64,000 nucleotides of DNA from Motacilla alba alba (lineage: Eukaryota; Chordata; Aves; Passeriformes; Motacillidae). A program made the translations under genes and the position numbers. This document shows positions 25,201 through 38,231 of the stretch, piece after piece; position 1 is the stretch's first letter, and each line of letters starts with the position of its first letter. The stretch is taken from NCBI RefSeq assembly GCF_015832195.1, contig NC_052034.1, forward strand, positions 6,349,501 to 6,413,500, in the 5' to 3' direction. The notes beneath the pieces are model-generated. The model saw only the letters and a list, made by a program, of their open reading frames with translations, did not search any database and was not told the DNA's origin.

Positions 25201-28200
25201 TGGTGCCCTGGATTCAGCTGGGCACTCCTGGAGCAGGAAGCTCTGTGACCAGGCACAGCCACGGAGCAGGGCAACTCCCCCCTCTCTTCCCAGAGCACAC
25301 AGTTTGTGCCAGCACTCCTGTGCTGTGTGCGTAAAACTTTGGTACTTCCCAAAAAGAGCTGGTTTAGTCTTCTGCTGTTTTCCTTGGGCACAGCCCCTTT
25401 TATGGCACTGGACAGTAAATCATCATTCCAGGGAACCTCACTTTGCTCCTCCAGTGTTCTGCAAGCAGTGAGGATGGGGCTCTCTGGCTCTGTCTCCTTC
25501 CTCATCACTTTTCCTGGTGGCTGCAGCTGCAGCACCTTCCCAAGCCATGGGCTGAAGATTTCAGGATGCACAAATACATCATAAGGCTCATGAATTCAAT
25601 CCAGGGATGTTTTTTATTAAATTTGTTCCAAGAAATGGTCAATAATTAAGTCTTCCACAGGCCCTGGCCATGCAGGTTATTTAAGGGTACTGAATACAGC
25701 TGACCTTACTCAATCCCACTGCTATGGAGGTAGAAGGTGCAAGGAAACAGGAATTAACTAGAGACAATGTGAGTGTAAATGATAAATAATACAAGTTCAG
25801 CTCATGCAGACACCAGACAATATGTTGACTGAAAAACAGTAACAAAAAGTGTTAAGTTGATCCACCCTACACTGCACAGAAGGATTGTTAAACACTGCCC
25901 TGGGTGAGGACAGGCACGTGCCTGGCAGGCCCCACCACTGCCAGCTCCCTTGATGGCAAGGCAGTGACAGAAATCAATCCAACAGGCAGCAAGACAAATA
26001 AGTCATCTGTATCACAGCTAAAATATGGTGTTGATCAATAACAGAAAATGAACTCGCACTCCTTTGCCAAGAAAATAGATTATTTAATCAGAGTACAGAC
26101 AGATAGAGATGTTACATAATCAAAAATAGCTCGTGCTGCTATATTTAGTGACCACTGTGTTTTAGAGAGGAGGGCAAAAGTACAGCCATTATCAGCTACC
26201 AGCCCTCTGCTGAAATGGTTTTCTGATGAGTTAAGCCTGTCAGTCATGCTTAACACCACGATATTGTATATTTAAAACTACAACAACTATGACAGTACAA
26301 AGGCAACAAATAGGGGAAAGACAAGGGAGTCACTGCTGTCCTATGGACAGAAATCATCAGAGTTAAAAGGATCAAGTCCCAGCCAGAACTTGTACACCAG
26401 GGGATCTCCAGCAGCCATTTCTAACTTGCAGGCTACCTGGAGTTTTCCATCAAAGGATGGAACATTAGTACAGCACATTTGCAGTTTATGACTGGCTGCC
26501 TTTCACAGTTATTGCTGTGATTTCTTAGCAATAACCAGTGGAATTGCAGGAATTTGCAGAACACACAGAAAATCACTGGTCAGGACCATCAGCACAGAGC
26601 TCACTTGATAGCACTGCAACCTGCCTGGCCATGGCACAGCTGAGAGAGCCTTCCTCCACCCCTGACATCCACAGGGTCTTCATCAGACGCTCAAAGGAAA
26701 GTCTGGCCATGAATGTTCCCACAGATGAGAACATCACCATCAACAGCATCATCTCTCCCTCAACCTTCCCAACCAACAATAAACACTGGGAACAAGAGTG
26801 CTATCAGTGCTCAAGTCAAGCACCTCTAGTTTTTATGGTTTCAGGTATGGCAAAATTCAAGAAAGACACCAGAAAAACCAATAGTTAAACTAAGGGCTTC
26901 TACCCTTTTACATAAAAGTGGAAGAAAACTTCCTGTTCTGAACTGGAACATGGATAAAAAGAACATTTAGTAGAGTAGCCAGGGATGAACCTTAGTAACC
27001 ACCATTTATTTTATTGTTTTAGGGTTCCAACCCAACAAGGAATCGCAGAAATTGGGATTTGTGTGAGGTTTATAGAGCTGCTTAACATGGGTGTGCAGGC
27101 ACAGCAGCTCTTGTTTAAAGCAGTCCTGGAAGGTGTGATTCTGCAGGATCAAAGCTTTGCCATGTATTTTTCCTTGGGATATCCATTTTGCACATCCAAA
27201 GGAAGCAAAAACTTCATGAAGACAAAAAATTCTTTCTGAGCATTTTCAAGAGATAAGGAACTGTCTAAACAGGTATCAAAGATGCTGCTTCAGTGTAAGA
27301 TACATTAAAGACCCCTCAAATGTTCAGGAAAGCCAGAGAGGAAAGAAAGCACTATGCCCATTAATACTACTACTAATAAAAGATAATTATAGCTGGCTCC
27401 AAATGTTAACAATTTAATAGTTACAGGATCTAAGTACTGTAAATGACTAATGCAGGCAGCAAATGCATTTGCAGCAGTGTGCAAAACAAAGCCCTTAAAA
27501 GTAGATAGATAGCTCTGGGAAAGGAAGGATAAACTGCTTTATGACATCAGCTCTGAGCACAGGACATGAAGAAGGGCTCTGTAATATCTTCCTTTGGTGA
27601 CTGGTGACAAGAACATGTCCTTGATTTACCAAGATGATGAAAACCCAATAATGCCCAATTTGGGAGTGCCAGATACCTGCAAGATTCCAACAGCAATGTT
27701 GTATCTTTACTGTTCTTATCAGAATGATACATGATGGGTGATTTTTTTCTGTTTGCACTAGAAGTCACAGCACACTTCCAGACTTCATCCATATGAAAAG
27801 TCAAGGAAAGACTGCTGATGAATTTAAGTGACTACAAACTGGAATAAGAAACAAAACTGCTGATTATTTACTACCTAAAACTTCCAGGTTACATTCTCCT
27901 GCCAGAAATTGTGTTGAGTAATGCTTTCATTTGATTTGCTCACGATGTTCTCTGTTGATGAATATATCTGATTTCATGTAAATGTGATTAAATGAATCAG
28001 ACAGTGTAAGGCTGTACTGAGTCTCAAGAGGTTCTAATTCAAGATGTGCAATACTTGCCCCAATAAGCACAACTGAGCTAAACCTTGTGCATTATTACCT
28101 TCTTAACCTCAAAAACCCTGCTGTTGCCTCATTGTTGTTGACATGGGTGTAACATCAGATTTTGCATCAATTGCCCACACTGATTCAAAGGTATGTGAGG

Positions 28201-28827
28201 ACTGAAGAGGAAGGGATGGGAAGTGAAAAGGAGAAATAAAGAAGGTGGGAAAATTCCTTCAAAACATCTTTACTTCCTTGGAGCCCCCAGCTCCTGGCAC
28301 ACAGAGGGAGCAGCTAACACGGAGTGAGTGCTGGGCTGACATTTGCAGGTAGCAGAAATCCAAGGGAACTCCTCTGAAACCAAGGCTGCTGATAATCAGT
28401 TGTCTACGTGTGATGTTACAATCTGATCTTACACAGTACAAGTGTTAGACCTTCACCTGCCACGCACAAGTTCAGGTCACACCAATCTCTGAGCAAGGAA
28501 CATCAGCCAAAGAACACAGTGAGCCCATGCCATGTATTCCACACAAATTTAAAAAGGCTTTTTGGAAAGGTATTGGATGCATGATTCAGAACAGGAACTG
28601 TGTCTGCAAGTGGCAATGCTTCCTTGTTCTGTTAGTCCCCACCAAACTTGGACTCTGCCACCTGGAAAATGACAAGGTTGTCACTTCCAGCACAGCTATC
28701 CTACAAAACTGGATTTCTAGCTTCCAGGCTCTAGGAAATGAAGGATATGGGAGCTTTTCCTGACTGTCATTTATTCTCTGTGAAATCAAGTTCAGACCAA
28801 ACCCCTCACTTCTCCTACAGCAGATCA

Positions 28828-28960
28828 GCACAGAATCAGGGAATGCCTTGGGTTGGAAGGGTCCTTATGGATCTTCTCATTCCAACCCCCCCGCCACAGG
28901 CAGGGACACCTTCCATGTGCTCAGGGCCCCATCCAACCCAGCCTTGAACACTTCGGTCAC
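28828..28960 (-). mobile_element. CR1 LINE 3' tail, short
   Basis: The plus strand reads cacagaatcagggaatgcct, then tgggttggaagggtccttat, then the ggcagggacaccttccatgt block and ccagccttgaacacttc, after which similarity fades. It is a reverse-complemented CR1 3' end in CUX1 orientation. Confidence 0.88.
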
Positions 28961-31900
28961 CTTTTGTTCATGCCAGGTGCACCCTCTGCCAGGAGACAGG
29001 AATTTTACCCCTTGGAGTCAGTCCCTAGACCTCTCCTAGGGTTTGGCAGAGAGGTGAAGGATCCCACAGCCTACACATTCTGTGAGAACCACCCCTGGAA
29101 TTGTAGCCCTTGGTGGAGCTCTTCCCCCCCAAGGAACAGCTCCTGCCACTAAGGCAAGGCTGAGTTTGCTCTTATCCAATGGATTAGGGCTCATCCATAC
29201 CCCAAAAGGGTTTGTTAACAAATTCTGCTATGAACTGGCAGACAATGCACTGGCTGAATGCTGGAACAAAGAGGCTCTTGGTGTCTCCAGCAAGTTAGGG
29301 ACAACACTAAACAACTCCACTTGTAAGCAGAACATTATTTTCCCTGATATCATACACAGAAGCTGCTGTTTAATTAAAACTAAGCTGCTTAAGCCATTAA
29401 ACTGGCAAATGGCTGTACCAAATGACTTGTCATTGTTAGCATTCCAGCAGCAGGAGTTGTTTGTTGTCACTCAGATGGCAACTTCCAATGCTAATGTACA
29501 TTTCCCAACAGATCTAAACCAGCCCAGGACAGGGAAGTTATTAAAAGTGCTGCTGCATAGTACCAAGGAGTACCTTCTTCAAAGACACCCACATCGTGTA
29601 CTCTGCTGCAATTTAATTATTTTAAACTTCTGCTCTAGAAATATGAGCCATTCCAGGCATTCACTTGCATTTTAAAACGTAGAACAATCACTTCTGTATC
29701 AATTCTGGCTTTGAGCCCCAAGTTTAAGCAACTCCAGATACAGACATACAGACTCCTGATTTAGATCTTGCAGATCTCAGCATCAAAATCTATAATAAAA
29801 AGCATAACCTACTACAGCAGCTACTCTATTCTGATTACATTAAAAAAAAATTTAAAAATCAACATTTAATCTTGTGACAGTAACAAGAAAATATCATTTT
29901 GGCCATGCAGACAACCTTCAAAGCCATGGACAGTGATCATCCTGGAATCCAAGTGGAGACATTCCAAAGGACTCTGTTTGCTTATCACTTGGATTTGGGT
30001 CAAGACAGGGAGCAGAGCAGAGGTGTCTCTGGAATCCATGACAGGACACTCTGCTTCTTCTGCTCTGCAATCCTCCCCTCCCCCAAATGGGAAGGACTGT
30101 GGTGAGGAACAGAAATGGTTAAATTGAATTTGTCCATCTTTTTACTTCCTATGAGTCATGCTCCTCAACTCTACCTGTCTGAGTATAAAAATCTGCTACA
30201 ACTCATTAAATAAATATTTCCACTTTGGCTCAGTAAAAGCAGAGGACTCCCACAATAAAGCACCACACAGGTAAAACAATGAAAAAGGGTAAAATGATTA
30301 TAACTGCCCACCCCAGTGCCCTGGGACGGGGCAGTCAGTGGTAACACAGTATTAATATTATGGCAGATGCCATTTGCATCCTTTTCCTTTGGTGTGGTCT
30401 CCAGGAAGGAAGAATATTTCCATTCACCACAGCATGACCTAATGGATGTCCAAATGAAGGATCAGCAAATGCATTTCATGTGCTTCTATTTATGTACCTT
30501 TATTTTCACAGCTACAATGCAAGCACCAGAACAGCACTTCCACTTTGCTACCCAAGGGCTGAAAGACTACCCACATTAATGAAGTCTGGCCTTAGCCTGT
30601 GTGCCCTTTTCACATATGGCACAACTGAGTCATCCCCCTTGGTTTAGGTAGTGTGCTTGACACAACAAAAATAAGATGTAGAGCTAATTACCACTACAGC
30701 AATAAAAACAGGAGCGTCCTTTTCATAAGCCAGCCTCAAACTGAATTCCTATCAAAATCCAGTGGGTTTTTTATAGAAATGAAGTTAATAGATACCTAGA
30801 ACTACTGAATGAACCAAAAGGATCTCTCTGCATTTAGCAACAAGCCTTGAAAACCTTAATCTTGTGAGTCAGTAATAACAGTGGAGGAAGCCAAGCCAAT
30901 CTTAGGTCTATAATAATAAGACAGGCTGTTTAAAAGACCTCCTCTGAAACAAATGTGTAAATGTCTCACCAAGGCCGAGATGCTGATTTAAGACTAGACA
31001 GTGTAAATGTACTTATTTTGGTATCAGTTAAGAACAAGTTGTGTTTCTCATTCACAAAGGTTTAAAGCAAATGGTTTAACAGCACTTGAGCACAAGCTCC
31101 TAAGTCCTTCTCCAAAATGCCACTGACACCTCTGCCTGTCCTGTGCCCCAGCTAATTCTCTGTGGCTTTCCTGTTCTATCACATTTAAATACATCAAGCT
31201 CCTTCTTCATTATCAAGGTTCAACCTACGAATACAAACTTTCCCTTGACAAAATCCTGCTGAGATCCCCGATGAGGCCAGTCCTGGCTGTGACACTGCTG
31301 CCAAAAAGAACCAGCCAGGAAAAACCCAAGGGCTACACAGAGACAGGGGAGGATTTTGAGAGCAATATTCCTCCAGATAATGCATTAGGAGTGGTGTTGT
31401 TTAAGAAGTGAAGGACTGATACAGAAAAGCTGATGGCCAGCACTGCAGCACTAACTGAGGAAAAGCAGAATTATTACTGCCACAACTACAGAAGAGTAAA
31501 AAGTCCAGACACTAAACCAAGTCAGGTGAAGAGGCAGCTAGACAGCAGATGAAATTCAACACTGACAAACATGTGCTAATGCCCTGAAGAGTATCTGGGC
31601 TACTTTTCTCCACCTCTGGGCCCTCCACTTCTCACTAGGTAAATCAGGAGATGGACTAATAGAACATCCACATCTAGTTAAGATCACATTCCAAACAGAG
31701 CAAAATCCCCTTGGACGGACTATCATGATTCACTGCATGAGCAGCTAAATGATCCAATCTGCAAGAGCAGGAACCTATGGCAAATTCATCTCCATGATGC
31801 ATTACAGAGCTGATTTAATCTTTTTTCCCTCTCTGGCCATCGAGCCTGGGTTGTTATCAGAGCCCAGACAGTGGGCAAGACAGGATCCTTTTATCCACTA

Positions 31901-34900
31901 CAGACTGCAGTGTTGTTGAGCCCAGGAAAAGGGAACGGCCTCCAAAATTCCCATTACTAAAAGAGGGAAAACATCCTAGGTAATTTTGGGAGTCAAAATC
32001 CTGGCTGTGTGGGTGCATCTGGAACCTTCATCCCATGTGTGTTAATCTACAGGGAAATGAAGTGCTACACCCTGGGTTAGGCAGGGGTTAATTCCGACTG
32101 CTGTCGAATGCCCCAAGTCTGTGCTCTGTTCATCAGAGCATTAAATCTGAAAGCTCAAGAGAGTAGTGCAGCCGTGCTGCAAGGGCTATGTTATAAAGTT
32201 CTGCATTAAAAATTCATATCGTAGGCTTGCCACAGTACTCTGCTCTGGCTGAAAGGAGAGCTGGCGGGGAAATATTAGACACCCCACTGTCTTTCTGGCA
32301 ATTGGAGACATTCCTCAACAAACAGCACCTCAGGAAGGGAATGAAAGGGCAAACAAACCGTGAAACAAATCAATGAGTTCAATTATCTCTCTCTCGGAAA
32401 GGAAACTTTTCATTTTTAAGGTTGTTTCATGAAATCTTTTAATGACGGCCCTGCACACGGGTGCTGGGCACTCTGGCTGCAGAGCTGGCTGCTTGGCAGG
32501 GCTTTTTATTTGTTTTACACGAGACACAGATTCCCAAACACAGAGGGTGAACCAGAGAGCAGGGTACAGGGATCTCTCTCTGCAGAACAAGAACTCTACT
32601 TACCCTTTACATTACCACGACCACGTGGGATAGGAGGCTGTAGAAATTGTTCCCACTTTCCCTGAAGTGTCTCCAGCAAAGAGTGAATTTAGATTTATTA
32701 AGATGGTTAGTTACTCCATGGTTAAGTTATGTGCTCCTCACTACTGGTTAAGGCTGTGTGCATTTCACAGCGATTTATGGCAGCCCAACTGGTGGATGAC
32801 ACAGTTCACAATGATGGAAATGGGTGGTATACTTTTATGAAAGCCATATGTGCCCCTCAGGTTATCTGTCTGATGTATTCAGGCAGGTTAATAATCCCCA
32901 TCCCATAAATGAGGAAATACATAGGAAATGAAACATCAGTAAATACAATTTCTTGAGGAAACCATGCAAAAAAAAAGTTACCTCCTCACAATCCTCTCCT
33001 GCAATTCTGCTTAGCACCAACTGTAATAGAAAGATTCCCTTTTCCCACAGCTGAATTTTGACTCAAAGGATGGGAAAGGAAGAAAATAGAAACCATTGGA
33101 CAAAAGTTGCCATGGCACTTCATCTGTATTTTTATATATATATATGAATATACCTGGTTGTCAGTACAGTTGAAAACCCAAGTGACTTCAGCCCAGCAAT
33201 CTGGGTTTGAGGGGCTCAGCCCCATGAGGAGGGGCAGGAGGGCAGAAATTCATCCAGAGGGTGCAGTCCCCAGGGAACGCAGGAGATTTATGCCCAGCAC
33301 AAAACAAATCAACACCAGACTAGCCTAAAGCTCCTCACTAATAAAAACCTGTGTGTGGGAGGGAATGAACCCCCACTATTCAGCTGAAAGTTCATTAGTT
33401 CCATGAAGGAATGAAGACAGGCTGGAGAGCTGGTGATCACAAGTAACCAAAGATCAGCTATTAAAAGGCACTGAAAATCTGCTACAAAAGGTTAGTAACC
33501 CCAAGGCAGTGCTTCAGTCAAATTTAATTTTTGTTCAAAATTTCTTACAAACAGGCACTTAGAGCTTGCAAGCAAGACTGGATCAGCTGGGCTTTATTCT
33601 GTGTTTCAAGCAGCTGCATCCAAGCAAACAGGGGAACCAGAAGTCCTTTCCCCTGTGTACTGCCTTGATTTCCCAGTTGTGATCCTTGCTGTAGTACTAG
33701 TTGCCTTCCAGTGTTCCAGCCCCTGAGCAATCGCCCTGTGACTCAGTTTCTCAAGGTGTTAAAACTCTGGGAAGCAAGGCACAAAATCACAGCCTCTGCT
33801 CTGTTCTGCTCCTGCAGAAACACCCGAGAAACGTTAAGGGTTAATAATCTCAGGCTTACAGGATTTGTGTATTATGCATTTGTTTATTTAATGCTTTACA
33901 TGAATGCTAATGAAGTTATTAACAGGCCTGCATGTTGTCTATTGTTTTTCTTGGATTTAGCGTCTGCACCATCCTGCCTTATCCCTTCTGTTCCACGAGC
34001 TGGCCAACACCCAGCTCTTCCAAATCCCTGAATCAGTGTTCTATCCTGGATTCTCAGTTTCCTGATCAAAGACAGTATTTTTTAAAACTCGTTTGTTAAA
34101 ACATTATCTTAAAAAATATCTCTTCAAGATAAAGCAATTTTATTTCCCCCACACCAGCCATCTTCTGTGACACAAAACTGCAATCCCACATGGCCTTATT
34201 GTCTTTTAATTAGATCAGAGATATGTAAATGAGACAATATTTCTTAGGTCCCATTAAGTGATGTCTCCAGGAGGATCAGAGGGGGCTGAACCAGGCAGGA
34301 CACGCTCCTCTGACATCCACACCCTCACACTGACCTGCCCCACGCTCCAACTGCTCCTCAGGAAAGTTGATTTACTGGAAATGCCACCGTTTGATGGCTT
34401 TATTGCTGCCAAAACTGCCCCAAGTCTGCAGACCAAAACCCCTCTTCTGCAACCAGGGCATGGGGCAAATGCAGGGGTGCAGGTGCTGGGGTGACCCCTG
34501 CATGTCCTCAGACACCTTCTCCCAGCCCTGCCTCTGCACAGACATGAGGAAAAGGGCTCGAGGGAACTCAAAGAATTATATGGGAGCGGGCAGGAGAAAT
34601 AATTGGGAGTTTGAAAGCAGGGAGGACCTGTACAGCAGTGCAGGCACAGGACTTCATTCTTTACCCTGAGAAATGGGAAGACTCCTGAGTTCCCAACATC
34701 AACAGTGTGAAATGATGACACAAAGCAGAAATACTTTTTGTTTTTAAAGCAACTGTGGAAAGGATAATATCCCTGCTTCTGCAGTCAGGTGGCTGATAGT
34801 TGGGGCATCACAGCAACATTTTAAGGCAGGGATGGGTTCAGGCCTACCTACACTTAGGTGTAGGTTTAATGAGATGCTGAAAAACCTTGCTAATGAGGAA

Positions 34901-37900
34901 ACAGCATGGGGATACTTCCATAAGGCAAGCTGTGCCAGCTGCAGCCTCTGACAATGATGGCTCACACCTTCCTGTTCTCGGAAAAGGCAAACAAAAAACC
35001 CAAATGAAAGCACTGGGGGAATGTGAAAGCTGTCTGTATGAAGCAATACGGGACTGGGGAGCGGGGCTGCCAGCTCTCACAGCAAACACCTGGCTCTCCA
35101 AAGGGACGGAAGATCCAGGCAGAAGAAAGAGGCTGTTTTCCAGGACACAGAGTTTTAGTGCCTGGGATCTCACTAAGTTTCCTGAAGTTCCCCTCTCGTT
35201 CAGGACGTTCTCGTCTCTTTCAATAAATGAGGGAGCACACTGCACTTTCCTGCCTGCGTGGGAGTGGGAAAAGCAGCTGGAATCCATCCCTGGAGCACAA
35301 GGAGAGTTTCCAGTACACACCAGGGCAGGAAATCAGCCATTAAACACGTGGCCAGGTAGAGACAAGCACCGCAGCACCTGTCAGTTTAACTCAGCAGCTC
35401 CTGCAGAGCTCTGCTTTGGGGCTGGCAATGGCTAACCCCACAGGGCAGGCCCCGATTGGAAACAGCTGAACCACTTGGTTTTGATGATCCCAGGGTTTCT
35501 CTGCTCACCTCCCCCCCATCCCAGCCCCGCAGGAGCTGGAGCAGGCACAGCCACGTGCCCTCCTGCTGTCACAGACAAGGCCTTGCCAGGAAGTAGTTCT
35601 GCACCAAAATAACTCTGTTGATTTGCTACTTTGCATTGAAAAAAAAAATTAGAAAAAGAGACTGTTGTGATTTGTAGACACACATGAAAGAGCTGTGTGG
35701 AATCCAGGCTCAGCTGACTGGCAGATGCAAGCCCAAGGACCTTGTCCCTGCTGGAGGCAGATGTGCCTCTGCCAGGAGGTTTCCCTTCCTCTGACTCGCT
35801 CCTCTTCTTCCTCACACGGCCCTCCCAGGCACCTTCAAAGTTCAGCTGCAGGTAAAAGGACTTGCTGAGATGAGATGGCTCAAAAAGCTGGAATGTCCTT
35901 TGGCTGGCCTCACAGGAAAGCCAATCCCTGCTGGAGGTTGGGATTGCAGGACACACTCGTGGTCCCTCTGTTCTGGACCCAGGCAGCTGCAGCAGCCTGG
36001 AGAGGTCTGGCTCCACAAGAGCAAGTGGGGACAGACAGGACAGGGACACAGGGACACTCCTGCCCCTTGTCACTTCACACAGATCCTCTCCATGCAGCTG
36101 CATTGCCATGGAGAAGCCCTGGCTGCACCCATGGCTGGGATGACCCCCAGCCTGGCTGGCACAGGAGCCAAAGTGCTTTGCATTTATTTAAAGATTTCCA
36201 TCTAAGGATCTCATGTCAACCCAAGGTTACAGATAACAGGGTGATGACTAGAATATGCTGGAATACCCTACGGCTATGTTTTTCTACTTTGGGTTGTTAA
36301 ATAACACCAGCTTTTAGGCTATACTAGAAAAAGGAACTGAACAGTCTCACTGGAGGTTAAAACACAAACAAAATAAAAGCCCTGAGAGGACCTGGGGCAC
36401 TTTGGTGCTGTCAGACAGTTACATTAACTAATTTGCAAGCATTACAAGTCTAACAAAAGAGGCAAGAGAGCCCAGCTACAGCACAAACTCCTACTGACTC
36501 CAACGGCTCCATTTATACGGAGTTCTCAGAAATGCAGCCTTAGAAATGAAAAATGAAAATAAATAACCCTTTTGTCAGTTTGTGGTCTATCATTTGCATG
36601 TCTGCATATTTCTAGACTCCAGCCAAGGTTTGACTGTTGCCTTTGGGCATTAACCACACTCCTTGTGCCTCAGTTTCCCCATCCAAAAGTAAAGGTTAAT
36701 GCCAAGTGTTTTACAGGAACACTGAATTCTCTTCCCATACAACTTTGCAACTTTTCTGGTGTGACTGCAGGCTGAACCAAAAATGTGACAAAAAAGGGCT
36801 GGTTTGCACATGGGCTCTCTAGCCCTCTTTCACACCAAAGCTTTTGGTCAAAATAAGAAGCAGATCTCCGAAGTGTTTCCATTAATCTTCACTTGTAGGT
36901 TTTTAAGCAAAATATTAATGTTATAATGGTGATTTTCAGCCTGGTGAGTTTTGCATAAGGCACAGTTAAAACTTTGAACCTCAGACAGAGCTTTCTGTAA
37001 GATTATTCAAAACATTCCATTTTTCTTCACTTTTTTTTTCGTTAAAAAAAATAGTTCTCTCTAACATCTTCCCTCGTTTCTCATCCTCTCCTTGCCACAA
37101 TCCTGGGGTTTCACTGGTAGCAGTAGGACTAGGAAACTGAGGGAAAAACTCTGAAAAGAGACACGGGCTACGAAGTTCTCCATCTCCTGTTTTTAGGGAA
37201 ATCACTTTAAATACAGCAATAATTCCAAAGCTGAACATTAGAAGTTAATGACTCATCAAAGGAACAGGAAATAGGAAACTTTAAGACCTTAAAGGCACAG
37301 CAAATAAAAGCTATTTCATGTCATGTCCAACACCACCACCCTAACTGCAGTACTTCAGGCTCAATGGGGGGAAGCAGCATTGAGACCATTTATCACAGTA
37401 ATTATGTGATGCTGGAGGGAGCACAACTTTATTTTTTATTCAGTTTGACCCTGAGCACCATCAAAATGGAAGACTACAAACATCTGAGAAGTGATATATT
37501 GGCACCAGCCAGCACTTAAACAAGAAAGATTTGTTTAAAAAAATAAAGTAAATAATTCAATTCTCACTATATATTGGGAATTATTCCCCTGAAGTCCAAG
37601 TTAACTCAGATTTGCCCCAATATAACAGAAGATTTCACATGAATGCTTCAATTCCACCACGTAACTCCAGGCAGATATAACTCTTCAGGAATTCTCTAAA
37701 ACTTCTGGTCCCCTGTCTCCAAGCCTAATCCTACACTCCTTCCATGCTGAAAAGCACATCTGCAGAACTTTATTCTGCACTGATGCCTGAAGGACAGGTC
37801 TGTTTGATAATGTGGAAGAAAAGCATAGTTTACCCCAAAGAGCCAAAAACCACAGGCATCTCCTCCTGTTCCCATTGTCCTCCTGTGTCATCCTTAGCTG

Positions 37901-38206
37901 TGCTGCCAAAATAAACAACAATCAGTCTGATCTATGGAAGGACAACAATTCTCTGCCCCTATACTGGAGGCAAAATGTTTTTCTACAAGTTATTGAAAGT
38001 AGCTGTGTTTGGATGACTGCTTCAGTGAATACGAAAAGCTCCTTCTCTGTTGCATTCCTGTGCTACTTTCAGAAAGACAAAAAGTCTGAATCTTACAGAA
38101 AATCCACTGGTAATAGAATGGTGGTGGCAGAGCTGCTCTGACTGACAACCTTAACCTAAACATTTTCTGGTTCGTGTTGTTTATGAAGGCTTTTTATTGC
38201 AGAACT

Positions 38207-38231
38207 GGGGGGGGGTGGAGGGGGGAGTGGG
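38207..38231 (+). other. G-rich tract with G-quadruplex potential
   Basis: The plus strand has nine G, then TGGA, then six G, AGT and GGG. Four runs of three or more G with short loops can be drawn, which satisfies the usual quadruplex pattern. It lies on the template strand for CUX1, so a quadruplex would form in DNA, not in the CUX1 transcript. Confidence 0.6.

Noticed and set aside
29082..29675. 197-residue plus-strand open frame beside a CR1 tail
   Set aside because: No family resemblance; begins at the edge of repeat-derived sequence and is antisense to CUX1. Taken as chance.
35432..36109. 225-residue minus-strand open frame
   Set aside because: No recognisable domain, no splice context and no codon bias that I could see; an open frame this long is unusual but possible in 64 kb read in six frames. 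A cross-bird alignment would settle it.
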